DNA from: Flavobacteriales bacterium | GTDB taxonomy: Bacteria; Bacteroidota; Bacteroidia; Flavobacteriales_F; PHOS-HE28 | DNA: 64,000 nucleotides | Direction of reading: 5' to 3' | Assembly (NCBI GenBank): GCA_016704485.1 | Contig: JADJAA010000003.1 | Span: 130,498 to 194,497, forward strand | Shown: positions 1-10,030 of the stretch, in pieces | Position numbering within the stretch: position 1 is the stretch's first letter | Layout of the letters: each line of letters starts with the position of its first letter | Notes under the pieces: model-generated | What the model saw: only the letters and a program-made list of their open reading frames with translations | Told to the model about the DNA's origin: nothing | The model's database searches: none | Program-made: the position numbers and the translations under genes

Positions 1-376
1 ATCGATCGCAAAAGTACCGGCCGGATCTGGGAATGAATTGGGAAAGTGGTCTGTGTAACCGCGCTGAAAGGATCCAATGCTTATTCCAGGGAACTTCAAG
101 TAGCTGCCTATAATTCAATGTAACAATGCGCCCTTTGTAGAATTGACTTCCGATATGGTAATTTGCAGCTGATCCTCAATGACTTGGACTCAGTTCAACG
201 CATAGAGGCATCCATCTTCAATAATGTGCGTCCTATTACAGAAACCTTCTCCTACCATGCCACGAAATCTCACCATCGCAGCATCGCTCCTCGTTGTATT
301 CCAGCTACCGGCGCAAGCGCCACAGCTCTATTTTCAGAATGGCTTCACTGACCTAAACCTACGCTACTCGAAGTCC
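1..376. other. Left edge, no confident gene
   Basis: I see no complete gene here. On the minus strand two overlapping frames stay open from the window edge to about position 117 and 175. One of them reads like a real protein end (it contains SIGSFQRGYTDHFPNSFPDP), but no ATG opens either frame. A gene fragment continuing left of the window is possible, and it cannot be decided which frame is used. The rest is the leader of the Kelch gene. Confidence 0.3.
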
Positions 377-2995
377 ATGAAGCAATTGCTAACGACCCTC
401 GTTCTCCTCGTCTCATTCAGCGTGCACGCCCAAGAGGAATGGTCCATCAAAATGAAGCCAGAGGGCGTCAATGCAAGTGTATTCTGGGCACAGCATAGTG
501 GTGTAGGCTTCAGCCTTGGCGACTATGTCTTTTTCGGAATGGGTTATTTGAACGATGGTGAGGTGACCTCCATCTTTCGAAAGTACCACCCAGCGACCAA
601 CACCTTTTCTGGCTTCGGGCCAGGCGGGCAAGCGGAGGGTGGCTTCTCGAATTTCAACGCCGGCGCAGGTGGGGTCGGATTCTCCATGGGCAATGTTGGG
701 TACGCAGGTCTCGGGGGAAGCGGAACCGATGCCAATGACTCGATCTTCCGCTACACACTTACCGATGATCATTTCTGGGCTATGACGCCGCTCGTGTTCC
801 CTGGAGGAAAACGCAATGAAGCAATCTGCTTCGTGATCGGCGACAAGGCGTATATCGGTGGCGGGGTCGATGCGTACGCGGTAAACACCTTCCGCGACCT
901 CTGGGAATATTCCGCAGCGACCGGTTGGGTCCAACGTGCGAACATGCCCGCGACCATCGAATCTGGAACGGCTTTCGCGTTGGATGGAAAAGGCTATGTG
1001 ATCAGCAGCACTGGCACCCAACTCTGGAGCTACGATCCGGTCACGAACGCCTGGACGACAAAAGCCCCCTATCCCGGTGGAGCGCGTGATGGTGCCGTCG
1101 CATTTACCAAAGACGGCAAAGGGTTCATGGGCACGGGATATCGAGCCGGAGTTGGCCGCACGAGGGATTTCTTTGCTTACGACCCTGCCTCGAACTCATG
1201 GACATCCGTACCAAACTTGTGGGATGCCTACGGTCGCGAAGATGCAGTGGCCGTATCCCACGGGAACAAGGCTTATGTGATCGGCGGCCGAGCGCATTTG
1301 AACTCCTACGATCCTGCTGCAGAGATCTGGGAACTCGGACCACCTGCGCCGATCATTCCCGGCACGTGGGTACAAAGGCCTTACTTACCGGGTGTTCCGC
1401 GTGAACGGCCGGTGACCTTCGTGATCAACGATATGATCTATGTGGCGGGAGGGAACTCCAGCTCCGGCGGGAATCTCAATGAGGTGTGGGCTTATGATCC
1501 GGAGGCGCGATCATGGACTTCCCGCGCAGCAGTACCTGCCACTGGTGCACAAGCAGGAGCCGCGATCAATGGTAAGGGCTACGTACTGATCAATGCAGCA
1601 TCAAACAATTTCTGGGCTTATGATCCTGTGGCGAACACATGGACGCAACGCGCTGACATGCCCGGTGGAGCGCGCACGAACACCGTAGCGTTCGGGCTGA
1701 ATGACCGTGTATTCGTTGGTACCGGTGCGGTCAATTCCGTGCGCCAGAACGACCTCTGGGCCTATGACCCGCAGACCAATAGCTGGGGACAGCGCACCAA
1801 CATGAATGGTGCTGGAGTGCAACTTGCTGCGGCCTTCGTGATCGGTAACAAAGGATGTATCTGTGGTGGGAACCTGAACGGATCCAGCACCGCCACCAGC
1901 GCCGTTCGTTGTTATGATCCTGTTGCCGATAGCTGGTCGAATCTTGCATCTTTCAATGCACCGAACCAGATCCAGTCGCACATGGCCTTCGCGATCGACG
2001 ACCAAGCCTATAGGGCAGGGGGCTTTATCTCCGGCACCATCCTGAATGCGTTCCACAGTTACGACCCAGTGACCAATGCATGGACCATTCAGGCTACCAC
2101 AGGAGGGGGATGGCGCAGGGATGGCGCTGCTGCCGGAGCGGCGGGACGTGGTTTTTTGACCTGTGGGAACTTGAACCCTGTCAGTTCCTCAACCGCATCC
2201 AGTTTCAATGCCAATGATCTGTGGGAATACATACCAACCGACTACGTGGCGAACCCGGGAATTGAGATCTCAGTGCGCGTAATGCTTGGCGGGCCATTCA
2301 TGAATGCCGCACAAGGCATGAATGATCAACTGCGCACTGCCGGACTGATCCCGCTTACCGAACCCTATTCCGCATTGGGCTATTCCCACGTGAACGGCGG
2401 TGGAGAAACAACAACATCTGCAGTACTCACCGCGAGCGGTACCAACGCCATTGTGGATTGGGTGGTGGTCGAGTTGCGTAGTACCGGCAACCCAAGCACT
2501 GTACTCGCCACACGCAGCGCCCTCGTGCAGCGCGATGGCGACGTTGTCGATGTGGACGGGACGTCGCCCGTAACGTTCAACATGGCGGCGGGCAATTACC
2601 ATATCGCCATCAGGCACCGTAACCACTTGGGCTGCATGAGCGCCAATGCACTCGCACTTTCTCCTACACCGACGACCTTGGATCTCACGACTCCGGCTGC
2701 CACCACGTGGGGTACCAATGCCCGCAAGAACGTGAGCGGAACAATGGTGTTATGGGCAGGTGATTGCACTGGCGATGGTCAAGTGAAATACACTGGCACA
2801 GGCAATGATCGCGACATGATCCTGCAAGCCGTTGGTGGGGTAACGCCTACGGCTACGGTTGCCGGATATAGAGTTGAAGATCTGAACATGGATGGGCTCG
2901 TGATGTACACCGGAACCGGTAACGACCGCGACCGGATCCTGGAGAATATTGGCGGTACCGTGCCTACGAATGTGGTGGTGGAGCAGTTGCCTTAA
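377..2995 (+). CDS. Secreted Kelch-repeat protein with dockerin-like C-terminal module
   Basis: A protein of 872 residues. I chose the ATG at 377 because it begins a clean signal peptide (MKQLLTTLVLLVSFSVHA, cut before QEEW); the frame is open further upstream, but that part is not signal-like. About residues 25-620 hold Kelch-type motifs (YDPVTNAW, GKGFMGTG, AYVIGGR, WAYDPQTNSW), enough for two beta-propellers joined near PPAPIIPGTW. From about residue 629 a different module begins (RVMLGGPF, LIPLTEPYSALGYSHV, IRHRNHLG). It ends in two calcium-loop-like repeats, GDCTGDGQVKYTGTGNDRD and DLNMDGLVMYTGTGNDRD, each followed by a GG turn. There is no T9SS sorting domain. The same module closes the proteins at 3069 and 32129. 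The role is probably an extracellular surface protein; the ligand is unknown. Confidence 0.85.
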   Translation: MKQLLTTLVLLVSFSVHAQEEWSIKMKPEGVNASVFWAQHSGVGFSLGDYVFFGMGYLNDGEVTSIFRKYHPATNTFSGFGPGGQAEGGFSNFNAGAGGVGFSMGNVGYAGLGGSGTDANDSIFRYTLTDDHFWAMTPLVFPGGKRNEAICFVIGDKAYIGGGVDAYAVNTFRDLWEYSAATGWVQRANMPATIESGTAFALDGKGYVISSTGTQLWSYDPVTNAWTTKAPYPGGARDGAVAFTKDGKGFMGTGYRAGVGRTRDFFAYDPASNSWTSVPNLWDAYGREDAVAVSHGNKAYVIGGRAHLNSYDPAAEIWELGPPAPIIPGTWVQRPYLPGVPRERPVTFVINDMIYVAGGNSSSGGNLNEVWAYDPEARSWTSRAAVPATGAQAGAAINGKGYVLINAASNNFWAYDPVANTWTQRADMPGGARTNTVAFGLNDRVFVGTGAVNSVRQNDLWAYDPQTNSWGQRTNMNGAGVQLAAAFVIGNKGCICGGNLNGSSTATSAVRCYDPVADSWSNLASFNAPNQIQSHMAFAIDDQAYRAGGFISGTILNAFHSYDPVTNAWTIQATTGGGWRRDGAAAGAAGRGFLTCGNLNPVSSSTASSFNANDLWEYIPTDYVANPGIEISVRVMLGGPFMNAAQGMNDQLRTAGLIPLTEPYSALGYSHVNGGGETTTSAVLTASGTNAIVDWVVVELRSTGNPSTVLATRSALVQRDGDVVDVDGTSPVTFNMAAGNYHIAIRHRNHLGCMSANALALSPTPTTLDLTTPAATTWGTNARKNVSGTMVLWAGDCTGDGQVKYTGTGNDRDMILQAVGGVTPTATVAGYRVEDLNMDGLVMYTGTGNDRDRILENIGGTVPTNVVVEQLP

Positions 2996-5512
2996 GATCC
3001 TATAAATTGCGAAGAAGTGCCAATTCCGGGATCAGGCAACCTATCCTGGATCACACGTCTAACAACAAATGGGAATGAATATGTGGAATGGAATTCTTGG
3101 CCTTGGTTTTCTGTGTTTTTTCGGTTCAGCGATACACGCCCAATACACCATACCGGACCCGGCATTTGCTGCCAAGCTGCAAGTGCTCGTGCCGAATGCG
3201 ATGAACGGGAATGTCTTGGATGAGAACCACCCGAATGTGACATCATTGACGAGCATGGCCGTTCAGTATTCCAGCATCTCCAACTTGGATGGGGTTCAGT
3301 TCTTCACAGGATTGACAACGCTTAACTGTAGTGGTAATCAACTTGGCACTCTGCCGGACCTACCTAGTTCCATGACCACTCTGAGATGTGAATCCAACCA
3401 ACTTGCCAGCCTTCCGCCATTGCCCAGCGCATTAACGTCGCTCTATTGCCGATCCAACCAAATATCCAGCCTTCCTGCACTTCCCAACACGTTGACTTAT
3501 CTTGATTGCGGATCCAATCAACTCTCCAGCCTTCCGACGTTGCCCAACACGTTGTCTCAACTTGATTGCGGTAACAACCAACTCAACAGCCTTCCAACCT
3601 TGCCCAACTCGTTGTTTTCTCTTGTTTGCAGTAACAATGAACTCACCAACCTTCCAACTTTACCCACCTCGTTGAGTACTCTTTATTGCAGATCCAACCA
3701 ACTCACCAGCTTTCCGACATTGCCCAACACTCTGGCTCATTTTTATTGCGATCATAACCAGCTCAACAGCCTTCCTGTATTGCCCAATGATCTCTATAAT
3801 TTTCAATGCAATTACAACCAACTCACAAGCCTTCCGGCATTACCCAACTCGTTGTGGTTACTTGGATGCGATCACAATCAACTCACCAACCTACCCACAT
3901 TGCCTAATAATTTAGAATTGATCTACTGCAGTTTCAATCAACTCACCAGCCTACCCACTTTGCCCAACTCGTTGTTTCAGATCCAATGCCAATACAACCA
4001 ACTCACAAACCTTCCCTCATTGCCCAATTCGTTGACATCGCTCGATATATATAGCAATTCGATCAGTGCCTTACCCTCTTTGCCAAGCACGTTGATAGAA
4101 CTTATTTGCGCTAACAACTCACTTTCCGCGCTTCCTCAATTACCAAACACGCTTGAAGAACTTAATTGCAGAAACAATACACTCACTTGCTTACCGACCC
4201 TATCCAACTCGTTGATCGACCTAAGGTGCTCTGGAAATTCCATCAACTGCCTACCTAACGTACCTCTCGGATTGTCACCTTCGTCGAATATTCTTGGGTT
4301 TACTCCTGTCTTGTGTTCGACCACGGACCCCTGTTTCCCACCCGAAGCCATCACAGGTACCATATTCAATGATGCCAATGGAAATGGCCTACAGGACGCC
4401 GGGGAAACGGCCTTCTTGAGTGGTGTGGCCGAAGCGCAGCCGGGCAACAACCTGAGCGGTGTGGATGTGAACGGGAGCTTTGGCATACCGGTAGAACCCG
4501 GGAGCTACACAGTACAAGGGCAAGGTGTTCTGTACCATACGATAACGACACCAGCGCACAACGTAACGATCACCGCTGGCATGTCCGCTACGGACAAGCA
4601 CATCGGGTACCAAGCAATACCGGGCATCTATGACCTGGTGGCTGAATTGACCGCAGGCGTAACGCGCCCCGGCTTCGATAACAACGTGTACTTTAGCGTA
4701 TCGAACATCGGTACCGAAGCAAGTACCGCCACGATCAACTTTGATTTTGATACGGATCAGAACTGGGTGAGCGCCACTGTCGCACCGAACGCGCAGGTCG
4801 GAAACAACGCCACGTGGAGCATCGCGATGGATCCGGGTGATACATGGACTGCCCGAGTAACACTGAACACGCCGGCCAGCGTGGCCTTGGGCACTGGGAT
4901 CCAGCACCAACTCACGGCAACACCCGATGCGCCGGATACCACGCCTGCCGATAACATGGCCACGTGGACCAGGACCGTGGTCGGTTCCTATGACCCGAAC
5001 GACAAAGTGAGTTCGGTGTCGTCGCTCACACCGACCGAGGCGCAGAACGGCGCTTGGATCGATTACACCATTCGCTTCCAGAACACGGGTACGTTCATGG
5101 CCGAGAACGTGTTGATCACCGATACGCTTCCGCCGGGCTTGCAGGCCAATACCTTCAGGTACGTGGCATCGTCGCACAGCAACTTCTGGTATATGGAAGC
5201 TGGCGTGCTGCATGTGCGCTACGACCACATCCAACTGCCGCATATCAACGCGAATGAACCGGCAAGCCACGGTTTCATCAAATTCCGCATCAAGGCCAAT
5301 ACCGCGCTAATAGTGGGAGAAGAGATCGAGAATGTCGCCAACATCTATTTCGATTTCAACGCGCCGATCATCACCGATCCAAGTGTGATAACAATTGCTT
5401 CACCCGGTATTGCCATTTCCCCAAAGGTGATGCTTGGTGGACCATACGTTCAAGCAACTCAATTGATGTCTGATGGTTTGCGGAGCGGTGGTCTTATCCC
5501 ACTTACAGAACC

Positions 5513-6873
5513 CTATACTGCACAGGGATATTCCCATGTGAACGGTGGCGGCGGAGAAACAACAACCTCTGCAGCACTAGCTGTAACGGGCAACAATGCC
5601 ATTGTAGATTGGGTAGTGGTAGAGCTACGCAGTACAACTGCACCGTACGGGGTGTTAGCTACACGAAGTGCCTTGGTACAACGCGATGGCGATGTTGTGG
5701 CAGCTTTAGGATCATCAGGGCTCAGCAACAATTCCTTTAGATCCACATAACGCATTAAATGCAATCGCACTAGGCCCACCATCGTTGAATATGCTGGCTG
5801 GATCTTGAAGGAGAATAATTTGCGCTTGATCGTTACCAATAGATCCGCGATCAAGGCGCACCAGATCTGGATCCGGATCGCGTTCTCATTGTCACCTAGG
5901 AAGTCGGTAAACTTCAGGTTCTGCTTGAGACGCTTGAATAGTATCTCAATTTGCCACCGCTGTTTATAGGCTTGGGCTACGTTCACCGGTCCCATTTACC
6001 CATGTTGGTAATGAATTGCAAGGTGCGTTTGAAGGTCTGGTCGTAGTAGGTTATCAAGCGCAACAGTATAGGGTTGAGTTCGCCTTCGTGGCCCAGCAGA
6101 ACCCATTGGTCTTTGAGTACTCCAGCCTTCTTGGCGCTTGCGCTTACCGTGCGATCGCGAAGTATTTGCACCGTGCTTCGCAGGTTTAGGCGCGTAACAA
6201 AATGCACCCCGGTCTTACCCCAGTGCCTATACAAAGGGTAGTTCATGTACGCCTTGTCGAACACCAATATGGTTCCCTTGGCCATGTTCTTGAACTCAGG
6301 CATGAACTGCTTGTCGTTGGTGGCCGCTTTGGTAATCCGAATCAGAGATGGCACTTCTTCAGTAAGGTGCATACCCATGTGGACCTTCACCCCGCCCTTG
6401 CGTTTTCCGTCGGCAGGAGTGCGCCCACAAGCCTTCATGATCTCTTTGAAAAGTGTAATTGTGGTTGAGTCTACCAAGAACAAATTACGTAGCCAACGTT
6501 CGTTCTTTGGCAAACTGCTGTCCGATAAATAGTGTCTATATCGGCGGTATATGTCCGCAAAAACCCTAGCGAACAACTCTGGTGGCCGCTTCTTATTCGC
6601 ATCGCTTACGGTGCTGCGTTTGGGCAGGTGAGTAAACCCCAAGTGTTTCAGACCTTCGCTATAACCCGCTAAACCACTGGTGAGTTCGCGAAGCCCTGAA
6701 GTTCTTTGCAACACGGCAAAAATCATAGACCCCATCAAGGTCCATGTATTGAGCTTCTTTACAGCGAAGTCTGCACCGGTTTCAACTACCGCATTATGGA
6801 AGTCTTTTCGGTTGATAAGCGATAACAGCTGTCCGTAAACCGGAGTTCCAGCCTTTGCCTTAATTTTGCCCAT
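5513..6873 (-). pseudogene. IS4-family DDE transposase, frameshifted
   Basis: The start is the ATG at 6873 (MGKIKAKAGTPVYGQLLSLI). The N-terminal half is the DUF4372-like region, followed by the DDE core. First Asp is in LFLVDSTTITLF, second Asp in ILVFDKAYMNYPLYRHWGK, and the Glu in YKQRWQIEILFKRLKQN, a textbook Y..R...E......K signature. The reading frame breaks at about 5983-5995. The first frame ends TNMGKWDR-stop, and a second frame, offset by -1, carries the essential Glu. No classical slippery heptamer is visible, so this is more likely a disabling mutation or a sequence error than programmed frameshifting. The second frame has lost its own stop and runs about 60 codons into antisense host sequence, ending at 5513. 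Confidence 0.8.
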
Positions 6874-6940
6874 GGTACCATTAATTATGGAAAGGGATCC
6901 GCGACGCAATCAGGGGTCCCTTTCCTATTTTAGCAGTGCA
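5702..6940 (-). mobile_element. IS4-family insertion sequence (DUF4372 type)
   Basis: An element of about 1.24 kb inserted in the leucine-rich-repeat gene. The left end can be placed within a few bases of 5702, because the host module reads normally up to GDVV and the antisense frame is host-like below that point. The right end lies between about 6935 and 6975. I could not find convincing terminal inverted repeats or a target duplication by eye, so both ends are approximate. Confidence 0.75.
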
Positions 6941-7554
6941 AAATTATCCGGTCCGTTCTATTGTTCCGGACGGCAGTGATTTGGGAACAATGACCAATAC
7001 TGGACGCTCGCTAAGTGCGGTAACCACAACGGTAGATTTCAGCGTTACGACAACTGCTACATACGGCACCAATGCGCAAGCTACTGTCGGAACACGGCGA
7101 GTGCTCTGGGCTGGTGATTGCCGCAGCGATGGTGATCTCAAATACACCGGAACGAACAACGACAGGGACCTGATCCTGCAACGTGTCGGTGGTGTAATAC
7201 CTACGAACACACTTGGCGGCTATTACCGCGATGATGTTAATATGGACGGTCTTGTGAAATATACCGGGACAAGCAACGACCGCGACCGGATCTTAGTGAA
7301 TATCGGAGGTACGGTGCCAACGAACATCCTATTTGAACAGCTGCCGTGACCTGTCAATGTGCTTAGAAATTATCAGTTTGAACAACCGGTCCTTACCCCA
7401 AACATGACATGGTGTAACTGTCTTGGCATGGACCAGCGTATAGTCGTGAACGAAGATTTTTCTACAACCCGTGATGCAGATCGCAGTTCAAATTCCGCAT
7501 TGAACTATTTTGGCACTGTGTTTGGAAAGTTCCGAAACAAAAAACAACCCCACC

Positions 7555-7962
7555 ATGAAACAATTTTTGACAATTCTAGCATTATGCACCTTGGGCATCA
7601 CCACCATGCAAGCCCAGAAAGTGAACGAGACCGTAGAGATCGAATCCGCCGGTGCCTGGTATCCGGGAAAGATCCTCAAAGCTGAAGGGGACAAATACTT
7701 CATCACCTATGAAGGCTGGTCAGATAGCTTCGATGAATGGGTAACAGTGGATCGCCTGCGTAACTTTAAAACTGCTGCAACTCCTGCTCCCTCTTCGCCC
7801 CTTACCAAATTCAATGTGGGCGACAAAGTGGAAGTGGAATACGGCATGGTACCTGAACCTGCTACCGTGATCGAAGTGGGCGAGAACAAATACCACATCA
7901 AATACGACAACACCTTGTTCAAGGACAAGTGGGTAACGGAGAAAGAGATCACGAAGCTGTAG
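7555..7962 (+). CDS. Small secreted protein with two Tudor/Agenet-like motifs
   Basis: 135 residues. The ATG at 7555 opens a signal peptide (MKQFLTILALCTLGITTMQA). The mature part has two copies of a short beta-barrel-like pattern: VEIESAGAWYPGKILKAEGD...DEWV and VEVEYGMVPEPATVIEVGEN...DKWV. These resemble the Tudor-knot/Agenet fold (hydrophobic strand, W or P, G-K, then Y-x-I-x-Y, then a W-V). A Pro/Ala linker separates them. In eukaryotes such folds bind modified peptides; for a secreted bacterial protein the partner is unknown. The gene stands alone and converges on the minus-strand gene ending at 7995. Confidence 0.75.
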   Translation: MKQFLTILALCTLGITTMQAQKVNETVEIESAGAWYPGKILKAEGDKYFITYEGWSDSFDEWVTVDRLRNFKTAATPAPSSPLTKFNVGDKVEVEYGMVPEPATVIEVGENKYHIKYDNTLFKDKWVTEKEITKL

Positions 7963-7994
7963 GTTAGGTCCGGTTTTACATCCTAGGCCGAGGG

Positions 7995-9086
7995 TCACAT
8001 ATCGGTGGATATCACAAAAGTTGCTGTCCGCACCAACTCCCCATTCGCACCTAACAGCACCAAGCGGTATCTACCCGGCAACAATTCCTTTTTGCCTTGT
8101 GGCGAATTCGCGGACACCCACCAACGCAATGGGTGAAGCATCACGATGCGTTCATTTCACTCTGCCCAAGGCATGCCGCAATCCATCTGTGCCACGGGAA
8201 ATGGATGTCGTTCCACCCAACTACCATCGGTCAGCATTTCGATACTGAACTGGGGCATCCAGCTCGCGCAGCCACCGTCGAGTATCACACCACCAGTAAT
8301 CTGGAGCCAGATGGTGTCGGCATGTTGTTGTTCGATCTCCAACACCTTCAGCGCAGGTCGTGCGGCGATCTCTTGCTCGTACGTTCCGATCTCGGCCAGC
8401 CCTGGCGACTGCGATTCCGATGGCACCACCTGGAGTTGTTCATTATAGTATTTCTCCTGCTCCGATAATTGTCGCCGGTAGTCCGTATCCCGGGCATGAC
8501 CGAGCCCATCTGCGATACGTTGCTCCAACTTGTCGAACGCCGGGTCGTCCGCCAACTCAGCATAGGTGTATCGACCAACACGAAAACGGAATACTTCGGG
8601 TGAAGGGTGGTCACCGGAACGCACCATCACGCGTTGCACCAAGGCCCAACGATCAGCAGGTGCATCCGGCAGATCGATCCGCATGATCCGATCAGCTTGG
8701 ATCACCTGTATATGGAGATCGGTACACCAACAGTCGATGATGCTGAAAACCTTCCGATCCCTGCCCGGTGCAGGCATCTCGGTCCCGGCCAGCGACCACT
8801 GCTTGTGATCGCCCGGATTCTCCGGACCGTACGGATATCCTTCAGCAACCGTGAAGTGGATCTCTACCGACCACGGCTCCGTTGTCTTCGTGCGCGCTGC
8901 TTCGCGCAGCATGGCATTCTCCACATACGACCCCTTCATTGGCCTACCGTTCGCGTTGTGCACCATGAGAAAGGTGAGATCCGGACCGCCTGGTTGTGCG
9001 TGTAGCAGGAACGGAAGGAACAGCAGAACGAATGCACACTTCCGCGCGATCTTTCCGCCTACCAAGTTGAATACATTTCGCAGCAT
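7995..9086 (-). pseudogene. Secreted protein with an in-frame TGA, function unknown
   Basis: The ATG at 9086 overlaps the stop of the upstream gene by one base (TGATG), so translation is probably coupled. It encodes a signal peptide (AFVLLFLPFLLHAQ) and an unrecognised secreted protein rich in acidic and Trp residues. The frame ends at TGA 8157-8159 after CGMPWAE. The same frame then stays open for 53 more codons to a second TGA at 7995. That extension reads like a protein end (LHPLRWWVSANSPQ, LLPGRYRLVLLGANGE), with the usual 'PGRY' strand of a terminal beta-sandwich. One base change (TGG to TGA) would explain it; a sequencing error or recoding are alternatives. The uninterrupted part alone would give about 309 residues. 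Confidence 0.65.
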
Positions 9087-9943
9087 CACCATCCAAAGGT
9101 CAAGTAGAACAAACTCTGTTGATCCTTCCATTTCAAGTACGTGCTGTACCTGCCATATGGCAGATCGGTAACATCCACCCACTTATCGGTCTCTCCGTCC
9201 GTTGGCATGTCCACACGCAAACTGATGTTGCTTTCCGCGACACCGAGGGTATCCTGTCTAGACAGTTCGAAATGCGTATCCGGGCCGCTTGCCGGGAAAT
9301 GCAAAAGGTGGTTGGCGTAATTCGGATCGCGCATAATAGGGATCTCCAGTGGACCAATGCGTGAGAAGTTCATGATCAACGAAAATTCGTAACGCGCTGT
9401 GTCATACAGTGCCATCACTTCCGTACGCTGTGCCATCCACAGGGCGTCGAACTGTTCGGTCAGTTGCGCGTTGATCGGATCATTCAACTGGGCAAGAACG
9501 AACCAGCCATTCCGGAACGGAAGCAACACCGGCGGACGAGGAGGAACACCCACACGCGCCGTGCGGGCCAACATCCGTTCTTCGATATCGCCATTGCCAG
9601 CAAGGTCAACGATCATGGTATCCACACCGCGCACCACGCGCAGTTTGTTGTCCGTGGTGGTGTAATTCCATCCGACCTCAACCGCTTTGATCGAAGTTCC
9701 ATTCACGGTGATCAACGACTTCAATTGCATCGGCTTTCCGGGATAATTCACCGGTATGCGCGGGTCGGTATAGCTCCACCATTGGCCGCGAGCGAGGTAC
9801 TCTACCGTGTAGCTTCCTTGCAGCGGAATGAGGTCCTTGCTGTCCTCGATGAAGGCATAGTTGTAACGATATGAGCACAGATCTGACTGACCACATGCGC
9901 TATCAGGCAAGAAGAATAAGGACATTATGATAAGTAGTCGCAT
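9086..9943 (-). CDS. Secreted hypothetical protein
   Basis: 285 residues. The ATG at 9943 opens a signal peptide (MRLLIIMSLFFLPDSACGQ); an earlier start at 9991 is less signal-like. I do not recognise the family. It is a soluble-looking protein with segments such as NGTSIKAVEVGWNY, VDTMIVDLAGNGDIEER and a closing LPYGRYSTYLKWKDQQSLFYLTFGW-type strand pattern. The latter resembles the end of the neighbouring downstream protein (PGRYRLVLLG), suggesting similar terminal folds. It is first in a two-gene unit, its stop sharing a base with the next start. Confidence 0.7.
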   Translation of the reverse strand: MRLLIIMSLFFLPDSACGQSDLCSYRYNYAFIEDSKDLIPLQGSYTVEYLARGQWWSYTDPRIPVNYPGKPMQLKSLITVNGTSIKAVEVGWNYTTTDNKLRVVRGVDTMIVDLAGNGDIEERMLARTARVGVPPRPPVLLPFRNGWFVLAQLNDPINAQLTEQFDALWMAQRTEVMALYDTARYEFSLIMNFSRIGPLEIPIMRDPNYANHLLHFPASGPDTHFELSRQDTLGVAESNISLRVDMPTDGETDKWVDVTDLPYGRYSTYLKWKDQQSLFYLTFGW

Positions 9944-10030
9944 TGGGTTAAAATACACCCAAGTAGATAAAAGGTTCGCTAGCGCCACCATTTAGTGCAT
10001 ACGCACCACCGGCCTATCCTACTTTTGCCA

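Larger units (their letters stand above)
3069..7349 (+). pseudogene. Secreted leucine-rich-repeat protein, split by an IS element
   Basis: The gene was once one frame. The left part (3069-5750) has a signal peptide (ends FGSAIHA). It then carries 16 leucine-rich repeats of 21 residues (pattern SLPTLPNTL..L.C..NQL) between about residues 85 and 410, an SdrD-B-like segment (GTIFNDANGNGLQDAGE), a DUF7619-type domain (DPNDKVSS to VANIYFDFNAPI), and the first half of the module seen at the end of the protein encoded at 377. Homology stops near 5702 after QRDGDVVA, where the IS4-family element begins. It resumes near 6940-6975 in an open frame (to 7349) with the two dockerin-like repeats and the ending FEQLP. 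About 40-80 bases of the module appear to be missing at the junction. The left ORF could still make a truncated protein without its C-terminal tail. Confidence 0.8.

Noticed and set aside
4389..5270. 293-codon minus frame
   Set aside because: Antisense shadow of the leucine-rich-repeat/DUF7619 gene; His/Arg/Val-rich with no family motif.
5983..5995. Programmed -1 frameshift in the IS4 transposase
   Set aside because: The overlap lacks a slippery heptamer, and IS4-family transposases are normally made from one frame.
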